64,000 nucleotides of DNA from Clostridium polynesiense (GCF_000820705.1 NZ_CCXI01000133.1:1-64000), one strand, 5' to 3'; shown: positions 7,885 to 17,147, counted from the stretch's first letter. Numbers and translations: made by a program. Notes: generated by a model not told the origin, from the sequence alone.

Positions 7885-9417
7885 TTATTTCACTTTTCTA
7901 ACTACATCTATTATGCTTCCGTCTCTGTATTCTACCAGTGCCACCACATCATCCTCATACTGAATTTTTTCTGGTATCCCTACAATGCTCAAGGCTTTTT
8001 CCTTAAGCTCTTCTATGGTGAATACAGGTATATCTCCATTTTTATAAATCTCCATTAAATCCTGTCTTAAAGGATTTATTGCAATACCTATCTCTGTAAC
8101 CAAAACGTCTATGCTTTCTCCTGGAGTGATAACGGTATTTACCTCCTCCACCACGCAGGGAATCCTTCCTCTTACAAGGGGAGATACTATTACAGTCAAT
8201 TTAGCACAGGCTGCTGTATCACAGTGTCCTCCTGAAGCACCTCTCAATACTCCATCGGAACCTGTCATTACATTTACGTTGAAGTCTGTATCTATTTCTA
8301 AGGCTGATAGCACTACTACATCAAGGTTATTTGCTATGCATCCCTTGTTGTGGGGATTAGCATAGAAGGAGGCATCTATTTCATGATGCATAGGACTTCT
8401 GGAAATAGACTCTACTGCTGTTAAATCAAAATCCTGTACATCGAAAATATTTTTAATCAGTCCTTCTTCATGCATTTCTATCATCTGTTTTGTTATTCCA
8501 CCGAGGGCAAAGCTTGCTTTAATATTCTTTTTTAACATTTCATCTCTTATAAACCTGCTTACTGCAAGAGTGGAACCTCCGGTCCCTGTCTGCAGTGAAA
8601 AATTATCTTTAAAATAAGGAGATTTAGTAATAACCTTACTGGCAAATTCCGCTATAAGCAGTTCCTTAGGATTTTTTGTGTATCTGGTAGCACCGGATAC
8701 AATTCCTGAAGGGTTTCCTATTTCCTCTACCTTAACCACATAATCCACCTTATTCTGAGGAATGCTGGCAGGCATATTAGGGAAAGGTACTATGCAATCA
8801 GTAATCATGATCACCTTATGTGCATAATCGGCATCTACCATAGAATAACCCAAGGAGCCACAGTTTGCTTTTCCTCCTGTACCGCTGGCATTACCATATT
8901 CATCGCAGGAAGGAGCTCCTAAAAATGCTACATCTATTTCTATTTCACCGCTTTCAATAGCTCTTGCCCTCCCTCCATGGGATCTTATTATCACCGGTTC
9001 CTTCATTAGTCCCCTGGATATTTCATCGCCAAGATCTCCTCTTAAACCGCTGGTGGTTATCTTTGTAATCACTCCATTTTTTATATGGGGAATCAACTTT
9101 TTATAGATGCTTCCTAATGAGCTGGAAGCCAGGGTAAGATTCTTTATACCCATGTCCGCAATAATATCTACTACCTTATTTAATATATAATCCCCTTCCC
9201 TAAAATGGTGGTGAAAGGAAATAGTCATGCCATCTTTTAATCCGCTTTTCATTACCGCTTCTTCTAAGCTTTCTAAAAGCTTGCTATCCTGAGGCTTTCC
9301 GGGCATAACTCTGGGAGCTGTCCTTTTAACTTCTCCCATTCTGGAAAAGGCGCCTTGAAATAGAGGCTTTCCATTTAATACTTCTTCCGGAATCTCTCTT
9401 CCTATGCTGTTTTTCAT
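7885..9417 (-). CDS. citF: Citrate lyase alpha subunit (citrate-ACP transferase)
   Basis: Swaps acetyl for citryl on the acyl carrier protein, the first half-reaction of citrate lyase. At 510 residues it has family length. Recognisable blocks are the N-terminal RTAPRVMPGKPQDSKLLESL, TISFHHHFREGDYILN and the C-terminal CoA-transferase-like half with GASGGHCDTAACAKL. It starts immediately after the citE stop. Its product is oxaloacetate plus acetate after CitE action, feeding the decarboxylase downstream. Confidence 0.95.
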   Translation of the reverse strand: MKNSIGREIPEEVLNGKPLFQGAFSRMGEVKRTAPRVMPGKPQDSKLLESLEEAVMKSGLKDGMTISFHHHFREGDYILNKVVDIIADMGIKNLTLASSSLGSIYKKLIPHIKNGVITKITTSGLRGDLGDEISRGLMKEPVIIRSHGGRARAIESGEIEIDVAFLGAPSCDEYGNASGTGGKANCGSLGYSMVDADYAHKVIMITDCIVPFPNMPASIPQNKVDYVVKVEEIGNPSGIVSGATRYTKNPKELLIAEFASKVITKSPYFKDNFSLQTGTGGSTLAVSRFIRDEMLKKNIKASFALGGITKQMIEMHEEGLIKNIFDVQDFDLTAVESISRSPMHHEIDASFYANPHNKGCIANNLDVVVLSALEIDTDFNVNVMTGSDGVLRGASGGHCDTAACAKLTVIVSPLVRGRIPCVVEEVNTVITPGESIDVLVTEIGIAINPLRQDLMEIYKNGDIPVFTIEELKEKALSIVGIPEKIQYEDDVVALVEYRDGSIIDVVRKVK

Positions 9418-10305
9418 TTATATGCCCTCCTTATACACTCCTGCAGCCTCTGCCAGCTGCAGTAATCTCTCTGCTCTATCTATAATAGGTTTGTCTATCA
9501 TCTTTCCATTTAAGGCTATAACTCCCAATCCTCTTTCTTCTGCCTCTCTTGCTGCTCTTATAATATCTACGGATTTTTTAATCTCTTTATCTGAAGGAGT
9601 ATATATTTCATGCACAGGCTTGATCTGCCTTGGATTTATAACAGATTTTCCATCGAAGCCAAGCTGCTTTATAAGTTCAACTTCCTCTCTGAAGCCCTGT
9701 TCATTATCCACCTCGGTATATACAGTGTCTATGGCATAAATCCCTGCAGCCCTTGCTGCAAGAATGATTTGGCTTCTTGCTGCAAAGAGTTCCTGACCGT
9801 TAGGATATCTCCTGGTTTTCATATTGGTTACGAAATCCTCTGCTCCTAAAGCCATTGCTATGAGTCTTGAGCTTGAAGAGGCTATGTCATAAGCATTAAT
9901 AATGCCTAAAGGGCTTTCGATTGCTGCCATCATTTTAGTACTTCCAACTTCCCTGCCGCAGCTTTTCTCCACTTTTTCTATCTCTCTTTCCACTTCTAAT
10001 ATATCTTCTTTCTTTTCTGTCTTTGGAAGTCTTATCACATGAACTCCCGCCCTCACCATTGCTTCTATATCTTCTCTTCCGTAAGGCGTATCTAAAGCAT
10101 TTATCCTGACTACAAGCTCTGTGCTGCCGTAATCTACGCTCTTTAAGGCATTGTATACTAAAAATCTTGCTGAATCCTTTTCTGACAAAGCTACAGCATC
10201 TTCAAGATCAAACATTATGCAGTCAGCTTTATATATATATGCTTCCTTTACCATTCCAGGATTGCTTCCCGGAACGAACATCATAGTCCTTCTTAAACGT
10301 TCCAT
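9418..10305 (-). CDS. citE: Citrate lyase beta subunit (citryl-ACP lyase)
   Basis: Cleaves citryl-ACP to oxaloacetate and acetyl-ACP. HpcH/HpaI-type TIM barrel of 295 residues. The signatures are the N-terminal RRTMMFVPGSNPGM, the metal site in DCIMFDLEDAVA, and MAAIESPLGIINAYDIA plus ALGAEDFVT. Its ATG overlaps the stop of citD (TAATG), with GGGAGGGG in the end of citD, indicating translational coupling. Confidence 0.95.
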   Translation of the reverse strand: MERLRRTMMFVPGSNPGMVKEAYIYKADCIMFDLEDAVALSEKDSARFLVYNALKSVDYGSTELVVRINALDTPYGREDIEAMVRAGVHVIRLPKTEKKEDILEVEREIEKVEKSCGREVGSTKMMAAIESPLGIINAYDIASSSSRLIAMALGAEDFVTNMKTRRYPNGQELFAARSQIILAARAAGIYAIDTVYTEVDNEQGFREEVELIKQLGFDGKSVINPRQIKPVHEIYTPSDKEIKKSVDIIRAAREAEERGLGVIALNGKMIDKPIIDRAERLLQLAEAAGVYKEGI

Positions 10306-10604
10306 TACTCAATCCCCTCCCAATCATAACCCTGTTGTATTTCTGCAGCTCTGTAAGCTGCACACTGAACCCTGGCCTTTATTGTACAATCCAGTGCTCC
10401 TTTATCTATAGCAATCACTTTAACCCCATTCATTTTTAAACCTTCTAAAGTTTCAGTTATAGTGCTTCTTATCTGCTTTCCAAACTGCTTTTCTACGGAA
10501 CTTTTTAATTCTATAACAATGCCCTGATTATTCATGGGCTCGATGGTAATTTGAATATCACTGGACTCTAAAGTCCCTGCCATTGAGCTTTTTACAGCTT
10601 TCAT
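10305..10604 (-). CDS. citD: Citrate lyase gamma subunit (acyl carrier protein)
   Basis: 99-residue carrier of the phosphoribosyl-dephospho-CoA arm. The modified serine is Ser14 in AGTLESSDIQI, at the same place as in the Klebsiella protein. The operon order citC-citD-citE-citF is the classical one. The last residues overlap the citE start. Confidence 0.94.
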   Translation of the reverse strand: MKAVKSSMAGTLESSDIQITIEPMNNQGIVIELKSSVEKQFGKQIRSTITETLEGLKMNGVKVIAIDKGALDCTIKARVQCAAYRAAEIQQGYDWEGIE

Positions 10605-10616
10605 TTTCTTCCCCTC

Positions 10617-11660
10617 CTAATGTCTTCCATGATTCTTCTTTATTTTTTCAATTAAAGCCTTTCCTTCCCGTGACTTAAAATAGTCATAGGTAGTATAAGG
10701 TACCAAGTCTTTTATGCTTTCCAGGTTATTTTCCCTTATATATCTTCTTACCCTTGAAGCACTTACCGCTTCACCATACTTTAAAAATCTGGGGATTATT
10801 ATGCATTCTATACCTCTTTCTTCAAGGCTTTCCTTCATAACTTCATTATAGGTTCTAGTAACCTCATCAAAGGGTTCCTCACCTACATATCTCCTTCTTA
10901 TCCCTAAGGATTTAGCAATATAGTCAGCAAATATTCTGATATCCAGCTCTGCATGAAGCCTTACCACACTCTCCTCCTCCTTTATGAAATAGGAGGGGAA
11001 GCTGGCATGAGATATAATATAGTCACCTGACTTATGAAGGACTACATTTTTAAGATGCTTTGTTCCCTGCTTAACCAGTTCATACCTTACGGAAGCAGGA
11101 ACCACAGAGGCCTCTTCCGAAACTACAAAGACATGAAGCACATCATTTTCTGATGCAGCTTTTTCTATTAAATACTGATGTCCCAAAGTAAAAGGATTTG
11201 CATTAACTACAATGGAAGCTATGCTGTCACCGACAACTTTATCCGCATATAGCCCTTCTGCATATTCCCTTATTCCATTTTTCCTGTTTTCCATAAACAC
11301 CAGTACATCTTTAATTCTTTCTATCTCATAAAAGCCCATGTCTTTAAAGGTCTCAGCCGCACCGCCTTTAGTGTATAAGAATATATGTGTATACCCTCTT
11401 TGATATTCTTCGTTCATCAGATGAGAAGCTATCCTGTTCATAAGTCCCAGTCCCTGGTATTCTCTGCTTACCGCCAGGCATCTTAAAGTGTTCTTAAAAA
11501 AAGAACCTGTGCCTATAAGCCTTTCACCAGAATATATTCCTACGGTATACTCCAGGTTTTTATCAAGTTTTATTCCTTCCTCAGTTAAAAGCAGCTCTAA
11601 GGCTTTTCTATCCTCTATATCATCAAGGAACATTCGTTTTTCTATGATTTCATATTCCAT
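10617..11660 (-). CDS. citC: Citrate lyase acetylating ligase
   Basis: Activates citrate lyase by acetylating the thiol of its prosthetic group with ATP and acetate. It has two domains: an N-terminal GNAT-like fold (about residues 20-125, with VSREYQGLGLMNRI) and a C-terminal nucleotidyltransferase domain with VNANPFTLGHQYLIE and SASRVRRYIREN. 347 residues is the usual size. The ATG at 11660 lies inside the last codons of the GntR gene (11-base overlap), so the regulator and the lyase genes are one transcript. Confidence 0.94.
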   Translation of the reverse strand: MEYEIIEKRMFLDDIEDRKALELLLTEEGIKLDKNLEYTVGIYSGERLIGTGSFFKNTLRCLAVSREYQGLGLMNRIASHLMNEEYQRGYTHIFLYTKGGAAETFKDMGFYEIERIKDVLVFMENRKNGIREYAEGLYADKVVGDSIASIVVNANPFTLGHQYLIEKAASENDVLHVFVVSEEASVVPASVRYELVKQGTKHLKNVVLHKSGDYIISHASFPSYFIKEEESVVRLHAELDIRIFADYIAKSLGIRRRYVGEEPFDEVTRTYNEVMKESLEERGIECIIIPRFLKYGEAVSASRVRRYIRENNLESIKDLVPYTTYDYFKSREGKALIEKIKKNHGRH

Positions 11661-12387
11661 TTTTCACATTTTCCTTATCATTTTTGTCTGCACTGAGGAT
11701 CTTTTTCTGTTCCCTTAGTTCTTTTAACACTAGGCACATGGATTTATCCAAATGCCTGGATATCATATCTTCAATCCGCTCATAATCCTTTTCCCCTATG
11801 GCTTTTAGGATTTCTCTATGCTCAATAAGACCTTTTTCCCTTCTGGAGTTTTCAGCCATAGAAATATCTCTGAACCTTTCATGGTATTCCTTTAATTTGG
11901 TAATCATCGAGGTGAGCCGTTTCATTCTGCTGGCTTCATATATTTTTTGGTTAAACTTTGCAAAGAGTCTGATAACTTCCTTAATATCTCCCTGTTTATC
12001 CTTCTCTTCAGTTAAATTCAGAAGTCTTTCAATATTTTCTATCTCTTCCTTTGAAATATTTTCCATGGCATTTACAGCCGCCAATACCTCCAGATTTTTT
12101 CTTATCTTATATATTTCCACAACTTCTTCTTCCGTAATATTTTTTACAATAATCCCTTTTCCGTGGACATATTCTACTATTTCCTCCTGCTCCAGCCTTT
12201 TTAAAGCTTCTCTCACCGGAGTTCTGCTTATATTGAGTTTATCCGCCAGAGATTTTTCTACTATTCTCTGACCCACAGGTATAACACCTTTTATAATATT
12301 ATCCTTAAGGCATTCATAAAGTATTTCCTTAAGAGGCTTATCCTCATTAAAACTGATTTTTTTTGAAATCTTGTCCATATATTCCAT
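11650..12387 (-). CDS. GntR/FCD-family regulator of the citrate operon
   Basis: 245 residues. An N-terminal winged helix-turn-helix (about 15-80, with LADKLNISRTPVREALKRLEQE) is followed by an all-helical FCD ligand-binding domain. FCD regulators typically sense small carboxylates, so citrate or a product is a reasonable ligand. It is the first gene of the citC-D-E-F-X/oad transcript and probably controls it and the divergently placed or neighbouring transporter unit. The ATG at 12387 has AGGAGGG 11 bases upstream, a slightly long spacing. Confidence 0.9.
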   Translation of the reverse strand: MEYMDKISKKISFNEDKPLKEILYECLKDNIIKGVIPVGQRIVEKSLADKLNISRTPVREALKRLEQEEIVEYVHGKGIIVKNITEEEVVEIYKIRKNLEVLAAVNAMENISKEEIENIERLLNLTEEKDKQGDIKEVIRLFAKFNQKIYEASRMKRLTSMITKLKEYHERFRDISMAENSRREKGLIEHREILKAIGEKDYERIEDMISRHLDKSMCLVLKELREQKKILSADKNDKENVKNGI

Positions 12388-12474
12388 GGATGTTTATTCC
12401 CTCCTGATTTAAAATTATTTATCCTTTTTAAAATCTTATCTATACTCAGGTGTAAATTTTTCCAGTTAAGCAAA

Positions 12475-12510
12475 GAGGTAAAAAAGTCCCCTAAGGAACT
12501 TTTTCACCTC
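12475..12510 (-). terminator. Rho-independent terminator after the citrate transporter
   Basis: Hairpin with arms GAGGTGAAAAAGTTCC and its partner (one G-U pair, one unpaired base, loop TTAG). It separates the transporter unit from the GntR-cit operon. The stem is T-rich on both strands and may work both ways. Confidence 0.75.
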
Positions 12511-12546
12511 ACATAACAGTAATAATATGAACAAGTTAAAACTTTA

Positions 12547-13860
12547 CTATAGAGGAAAAGCTCCTGTAGCTACTGCTGCACCAACGAATATTACAAATAC
12601 TCCTATTGCCCATTTAGCAGAAAATCTCTGCCATTCTCCCATGTCCACTTCTGTTAACTGGAGTAACAAGTATATAAATGCTACCAATGGACTTAATAGG
12701 TGGAATGCTTGTCCCATAACTGAAGCAACACCGATTTGAAGTGATGTAAAACCATAAGCTGCACCGGTTTCTGCTAATATAGGAAGTACTCCATAGTAGA
12801 AAGCATCATTTGACAGCAGGAATGTACCAGGTATGCTTATAATAGCAGTGATAAGAGGGAATCTTGCTGCCAGTCCTTCAGGTATTAGTTTAGTCATGCT
12901 GAGTGCAATAGCCTCGGCCATACCTGAACCTGTTAATATTCCCATAAATATACCTGCTGCAAGCACCATTATAATAACCTGTATAGCGCTTCCTGCATGA
13001 TTTTCAATAAGCTCTCTTTGTAATTTTAATGATTTATAATTAATTATCAGTGCCAGAGCTGTACCGATTTCAAAAATAACCACTGCTGGAAGTGTTCCTT
13101 CTACCAGTAAGAAAACAACCAATAAAGTTAAGATTAAATTTACCCATATAAGCTTTGGTCTCTTTAAAGCAGCATCTTCTTCTGAAAGTTCAGCTTGTGA
13201 TGCTGCTGCAATTTCTGCTATTGCAGTCTCATCAACGAATTTATGACCAAGTCTCTTACGCTCTTTTCTTCCAAGTATATAGGCAACTCCAACTACATAT
13301 ATAGCTGCAATTATCATACCTGGAACCAAAGGTCTTAATATTTCTCCTCCATCAAGTTTAAGGGCTGACATAACTCTAGCTGTTGGTCCTCCCCATGGAA
13401 GAAGATTCATAATGGAATTTTGAAGTATTATTATAGTTGCAAGATAAAGAAGTTTAAGATCAAGCTTTTTATAAATTGGAACTAAAGCTGTACAGCAGAT
13501 CATAGTTGTTGTAGTTCCGTCTCCGTCTAAAGAAATAACAGCCGCTAATATCGCAGTTGCCACTAGTATTCTAACTGGGTCTCCCTTAGTCTTCTTTATA
13601 GCCCAGTTTACAAGAGGATCAAATAATCCTGCATTTATCATTAATCCAAAGAACATTATTGCAAAAAGGAGCATTGCCGCTGTAGGCGCTACGCTTCCGA
13701 TACCAGCCTTACAGAACTTACCTATATCTTTTAATCCAAATCCCCCTATTGCAGCGAACACTACTGGTATAAGTATAAGAGAAGTCATGGCTGACATCTT
13801 TTTTGCCATTATTACTATCATAAAAGTAATTACTATACCGTAACCTAAAAAAGTTAACAT
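12547..13860 (-). CDS. CitMHS-family citrate transporter
   Basis: Secondary transporter with about 11-12 membrane segments, related to Bacillus CitM/CitH, which take up citrate complexed to divalent metal. Characteristic blocks include ISLDGDGTTTTMICCTALVPIYKKL, split here as ISLDGDGTTTTMIC and LVPIYKKLDL, plus LLPWGGPTARV and a C-terminal FLLSNDAFYYGVLP. GGAAGGG sits nine bases before the ATG at 13860, so the first six codons of the longer frame (from 13878) are rejected. It feeds the citrate lyase genes downstream. Most citrate fermenters use CitS or CitT instead. Confidence 0.92.
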   Translation of the reverse strand: MLTFLGYGIVITFMIVIMAKKMSAMTSLILIPVVFAAIGGFGLKDIGKFCKAGIGSVAPTAAMLLFAIMFFGLMINAGLFDPLVNWAIKKTKGDPVRILVATAILAAVISLDGDGTTTTMICCTALVPIYKKLDLKLLYLATIIILQNSIMNLLPWGGPTARVMSALKLDGGEILRPLVPGMIIAAIYVVGVAYILGRKERKRLGHKFVDETAIAEIAAASQAELSEEDAALKRPKLIWVNLILTLLVVFLLVEGTLPAVVIFEIGTALALIINYKSLKLQRELIENHAGSAIQVIIMVLAAGIFMGILTGSGMAEAIALSMTKLIPEGLAARFPLITAIISIPGTFLLSNDAFYYGVLPILAETGAAYGFTSLQIGVASVMGQAFHLLSPLVAFIYLLLQLTEVDMGEWQRFSAKWAIGVFVIFVGAAVATGAFPL

Positions 13861-13884
13861 AATAAAACACCCTTCCATATTGTT

Positions 13885-13898
13885 TGTAAACGTTTTAA
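13885..13898 (-). promoter_or_regulatory. cre-like site in the citrate transporter leader
   Basis: The plus strand reads TGTAAACGTTTTAA, one mismatch from the CcpA cre consensus TGWNANCGNTNWCA. It lies between the predicted start of transcription and the start codon, a repressing position. Catabolite repression of citM by CcpA is established in Bacillus; here it is inference. Confidence 0.45.
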
Positions 13899-13912
13899 AA
13901 TGGAAAATTCTA

Positions 13913-13928
13913 ATAGTTAGCTAACTAT
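13913..13928. promoter_or_regulatory. Palindromic operator candidate at the citrate transporter promoter
   Basis: Perfect 16-bp palindrome ATAGTTAGCTAACTAT located 5-20 bases downstream of the -10 at 13933-13938, so a bound protein would block initiation. Candidate binders are the GntR/FCD protein at 11650 or the response regulator at 16455. Confidence 0.5.
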
Positions 13929-13932
13929 CTTA

Positions 13933-13961
13933 ATTATAAATAGGGGGTATTTCCATAGCAA
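13933..13961 (-). promoter_or_regulatory. Promoter of the citrate transporter
   Basis: Minus strand shows -35 TTGCTA (13961-13956), a 17-base spacer and -10 TATAAT (13938-13933). Confidence 0.65.
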
Positions 13962-14022
13962 TAAAGTTTTTCCTTTTTTGCCTATAAACAGTGTTTTTTT
14001 AGTGTTCTTTTTTTCAAATCTT

Positions 14023-14065
14023 AAAAAGTTCTTAAAATAGCATTAAAATATTTTAAGAACTTTTT
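14023..14065. terminator. Bidirectional-looking terminator behind the hybrid kinase gene
   Basis: Perfect 17-bp inverted arms (AAAAAGTTCTTAAAATA and partner) around a 9-base loop, starting 3 bases after the kinase stop codon. The arms are A/T-rich with T-runs on both sides. Confidence 0.75.
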
Positions 14066-14067
14066 AA

Positions 14068-16308
14068 TTATAAGCTTTTTTTAAATATTTTCTGTATCAC
14101 CCTTAAAAGTTCTTCCAATGCAATAGGCTTGGATATATGTGCATCTATAATATCCTCCGAAAGGTTTATTTTTTCACCCTCTTCGATGTATCCTGTCAAT
14201 AAAACTATACCTATACTGCTTTTGATATTTTTCATTTTTTCTGCAAGTTCAATTCCATTATATTTTGGCATAATGTAATCTGTTATTACCAGGTCTATGC
14301 TGTCATACTGACTTTCAAATGCTGCCAGTGCCTTTTTACTATCTGTTTCAGTTATTATTTCATAACCTTTAAAAGACAGTTCCTTCTTCAAAAGCTTTAA
14401 AATATTTTTATTGTCATCTACTATGAGAATCTTCTTTTTAGTCACATGGAAATTTTCTTCTAATTCAGCAGAAACAGATTCTTGCATTTCATCTTCAGAG
14501 GCCAAAGGAAGATATATTTTAAAGCTGCTGCCTTCTCCCGGCTTGCTGTAAACCTCTATGCTTCCTCCGTACTTTTCCAGAATATTGTGCACTACAAATA
14601 GCCCTAGTCCTGTTCCTTCTCCTCTTGCTTTAGTGGTATAGAAGGGATCAAATATCCTGGATTTAACCTCTTCCTCCATCCCTCGTCCGTTATCCTGAAT
14701 TGTAAGCTCTAAATAACTCTTTTCTCTGCTGAGCTTTTTATTAAGACTTTCTATCTCCTGAAGTTCCAGCTTTCTTAAGGTTATATTTATTACACCCTGT
14801 CTTTTATCCACTGCCTGGTAGGCATTAGTGCAGAGATTAAAAATTATTTGATGTATCTGTGTGAAGTTAGCCATTATGTATCCACAGTCCTCAAGCTTCT
14901 CATTTATGGTTATCTTCTTAGGAAGCACTGACTTAACCAGTGTTATAGATTCCATTACGCTCTCCTTAATATTCACTGCTTCTACCTTGGATTTTACCTT
15001 TTCGCTTCTTGTAAAGGATAATATCTGCTGCGTTAATTCTTTTCCTTTTACTGAAGCTTTATATATTTCTTCAACTTCTTCAAAATATTCGTTATCCTTA
15101 GGCATTCTCATAAGTATAAATTCTGAATATCCAAGGATGGGAGTCATAAGATTGTTTATATCATGGGCGATCCCTCCTGCAAGAGTTCCTATCATATTAA
15201 GTTTATTGGAATGATAAAGTTCCCCCTCCTTCTTTCGAAGCTGCTCCGAAAGTTCATTGAGGTTTTTAAGATATTCCGTTTCTTTTATAAGCTCTTCTTT
15301 ATATTTTTTTGTTTTTATCAAATCATATATAAACATATAAACTATCACAGCCATCAGGCCGGTGATTCCAAGAACCTTAAATAAAAATTCCGTTATTGGT
15401 CCCTGTATCTCATTATAAGACATAGTAGTTGCTATAACCCAAAATCTGTTTCCTATGTCCAAAGGGGTATATGCATTTAGCTTGGTAACCTTTTTAAGCA
15501 TCTTGTCCCCCCACCAATAGGAGTCGTATACCGCCGTTCCTTCCTCCTTATTAAGCTGATGTTCAATAAGATTTTCAAGCTCCTTGAAATCCAGGTTAGG
15601 GTGGAGCTGCTTTCTTGTATCGATAACATCCATACCTACCTGCTCCATTACCGGATGCATTATTATTATACCTTCATGATTTTTCACCATAACATAGCCT
15701 TTTTCTCCTATTTTAGTGGGACTTATTAATTTATCATAAATGGTTTCCATGCTTATGGTCACCGCCATAACCCCCACAACCTTTTCCTCACGGATTACAG
15801 GCTCATATATATTAAATTTAAAAACATTGTTGCTTCCATCGTACTGTTCCATTCCTATATAGGTCTTCTTTGTTTTTGAAGCAGCCTCCACCTCTTTATA
15901 AAAATCGTTATTTATAAAAGAGGTTCTTTGTGGATATTCTGCAATAATGCTGCCCTTCTCGTTTAAAAAATACAATTTATCAATATTTCCTCTTTCTGCC
16001 GAATAAAAGTCTTTAAGCTTGTCTGAATATTCCTTGCTTATAATAGACTGCCCCTCTTCCATAGAGTTGTATTTAAAGCTTTCATCTAAGGTTACAACCC
16101 TCATGCTGTCTATAATACTGTCGGTATAAAGCTTTATTCCTCTTGAAACGGCCTGGGAAAGTCCCAGCATATTTTGAAGCTGCTTTTCTACTATTATTTC
16201 TCTATACTGCTTATAAACCTGAAAATTCAGTATGAATATTATCACCAGCAATAAAGAATATACTGATATCTTAATAATCTTATTTCTCAATTTGGTTTTC
16301 TTTATCAA
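14068..16308 (-). CDS. Membrane hybrid histidine kinase with dCache-type sensor
   Basis: 746 residues. A membrane helix at about 11-31 is followed by an extracellular sensor (about 35-305) with Cache-like blocks (NVFKFNIYEPVI, KGYVMVKNHEGIIIMHP). A second helix lies at about 307-328. A HisKA domain follows with the phosphorylated His382 in GGIAHDINN, then an ATPase with N box NLCTNAYQAV and G boxes DNGRGM and GEGTGLGL. The C-terminal receiver (about 625-743) has Asp631/632, phospho-acceptor Asp677 in VITDYIMP and a late Lys in SKP. Cache sensors often bind carboxylates or amino acids. It stands back to back with the response regulator at 16455 and next to the citrate genes. Confidence 0.92.
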   Translation of the reverse strand: MIKKTKLRNKIIKISVYSLLLVIIFILNFQVYKQYREIIVEKQLQNMLGLSQAVSRGIKLYTDSIIDSMRVVTLDESFKYNSMEEGQSIISKEYSDKLKDFYSAERGNIDKLYFLNEKGSIIAEYPQRTSFINNDFYKEVEAASKTKKTYIGMEQYDGSNNVFKFNIYEPVIREEKVVGVMAVTISMETIYDKLISPTKIGEKGYVMVKNHEGIIIMHPVMEQVGMDVIDTRKQLHPNLDFKELENLIEHQLNKEEGTAVYDSYWWGDKMLKKVTKLNAYTPLDIGNRFWVIATTMSYNEIQGPITEFLFKVLGITGLMAVIVYMFIYDLIKTKKYKEELIKETEYLKNLNELSEQLRKKEGELYHSNKLNMIGTLAGGIAHDINNLMTPILGYSEFILMRMPKDNEYFEEVEEIYKASVKGKELTQQILSFTRSEKVKSKVEAVNIKESVMESITLVKSVLPKKITINEKLEDCGYIMANFTQIHQIIFNLCTNAYQAVDKRQGVINITLRKLELQEIESLNKKLSREKSYLELTIQDNGRGMEEEVKSRIFDPFYTTKARGEGTGLGLFVVHNILEKYGGSIEVYSKPGEGSSFKIYLPLASEDEMQESVSAELEENFHVTKKKILIVDDNKNILKLLKKELSFKGYEIITETDSKKALAAFESQYDSIDLVITDYIMPKYNGIELAEKMKNIKSSIGIVLLTGYIEEGEKINLSEDIIDAHISKPIALEELLRVIQKIFKKSL

Positions 16309-16391
16309 AATTTATTCCCCCAAAGACATTGATCTTATAATTTTCCCTTAAAGGTTTTTACATTATTACCATTACTATCTATTATTGTATA

Positions 16392-16400
16392 TGATATAAT
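16392..16400 (+). promoter_or_regulatory. Extended -10 promoter for the response regulator
   Basis: TGATATAAT, a perfect -10 with TG extension, 55 bases before the GTG start. A weak -35 TTACTA lies at 17 bases spacing (16372-16377). Confidence 0.5.
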
Positions 16401-16454
16401 CAAATATGAAAACGTTAATATTTTATCACTTTACTTATGCAGGGGGAGATATAC

Positions 16455-17147
16455 GTGGATACAGCTAAACTTCTTATAGTAGAGGATGAAGAGCCGGTAA
16501 GAAAATTGATTAAAAAGATATTCACAGAAGAAAATATGATAGTTTATGAAGCTTCCACAGGTAAGGAGGCCTTTGAGATTTTCACCAAGTATAAGGTAGA
16601 TTTGATTATACTGGATATTTTATTAGAGGATATTTCCGGCTATGAAGTGGCTAAAAGAATTAGAAAATATGACATCCAGCTTCCTATAGTGTTCCTCAGC
16701 GGTAAAAAAGAGGATGAGGATATAATAAGAGGTCTGGAAATAGGTGCAGACAATTATATAACCAAGCCCTTCAGCCCTTCTGTGCTTTCAGCTTTGATAA
16801 AATCTCTTATCAAGAGGCACAAGGAGCTTTTAAAGGAAGAGTTAAGCTCTAATTATATAATTCAAGGTGATTTTAAATTCGATATAAATAACTATAAATT
16901 ATATAAAAATAATAAAGAAATAGCATTATCATCAAAAGAGATGAAGATAATGAAATTCTTTATGGAGAATCCCAATAGGGTATTTTCAAAGGAGGAAATA
17001 TACAAATATATCTGGAACGATCAGGACTTTGATGACAACAGTATGATGGTGTACATAAAGTATTTGAGAAATAAGATAGAGGATAACCCTAGCAAGCCCC
17101 GTTACATAAAGACAGTATGGGGCATAGGCTACGAGTTTGTAATATAA
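16455..17147 (+). CDS. OmpR/PhoB-type response regulator
   Basis: A receiver domain (about residues 5-118) contains the acidic pair in LLIVEDEEP, phospho-acceptor Asp54 in LIILDILLED and the late Lys in YITKPFSP. A winged-helix DNA-binding domain (about 135-230) ends with YIKTVWGIGYEFVI. The start is taken as GTG at 16455 because GGGGGAG lies six bases upstream; an ATG 18 bases earlier has that site inside its reading frame. It is divergent from the hybrid kinase at 14068, its likely partner. It ends two bases before the convergent permease gene. Confidence 0.92.
   Translation: MDTAKLLIVEDEEPVRKLIKKIFTEENMIVYEASTGKEAFEIFTKYKVDLIILDILLEDISGYEVAKRIRKYDIQLPIVFLSGKKEDEDIIRGLEIGADNYITKPFSPSVLSALIKSLIKRHKELLKEELSSNYIIQGDFKFDINNYKLYKNNKEIALSSKEMKIMKFFMENPNRVFSKEEIYKYIWNDQDFDDNSMMVYIKYLRNKIEDNPSKPRYIKTVWGIGYEFVI

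Noticed and set aside
13913-13928. Palindrome as part of a terminator
   Set aside because: No T-run follows on either strand and it lies at the predicted transcription start, so an operator is more likely.
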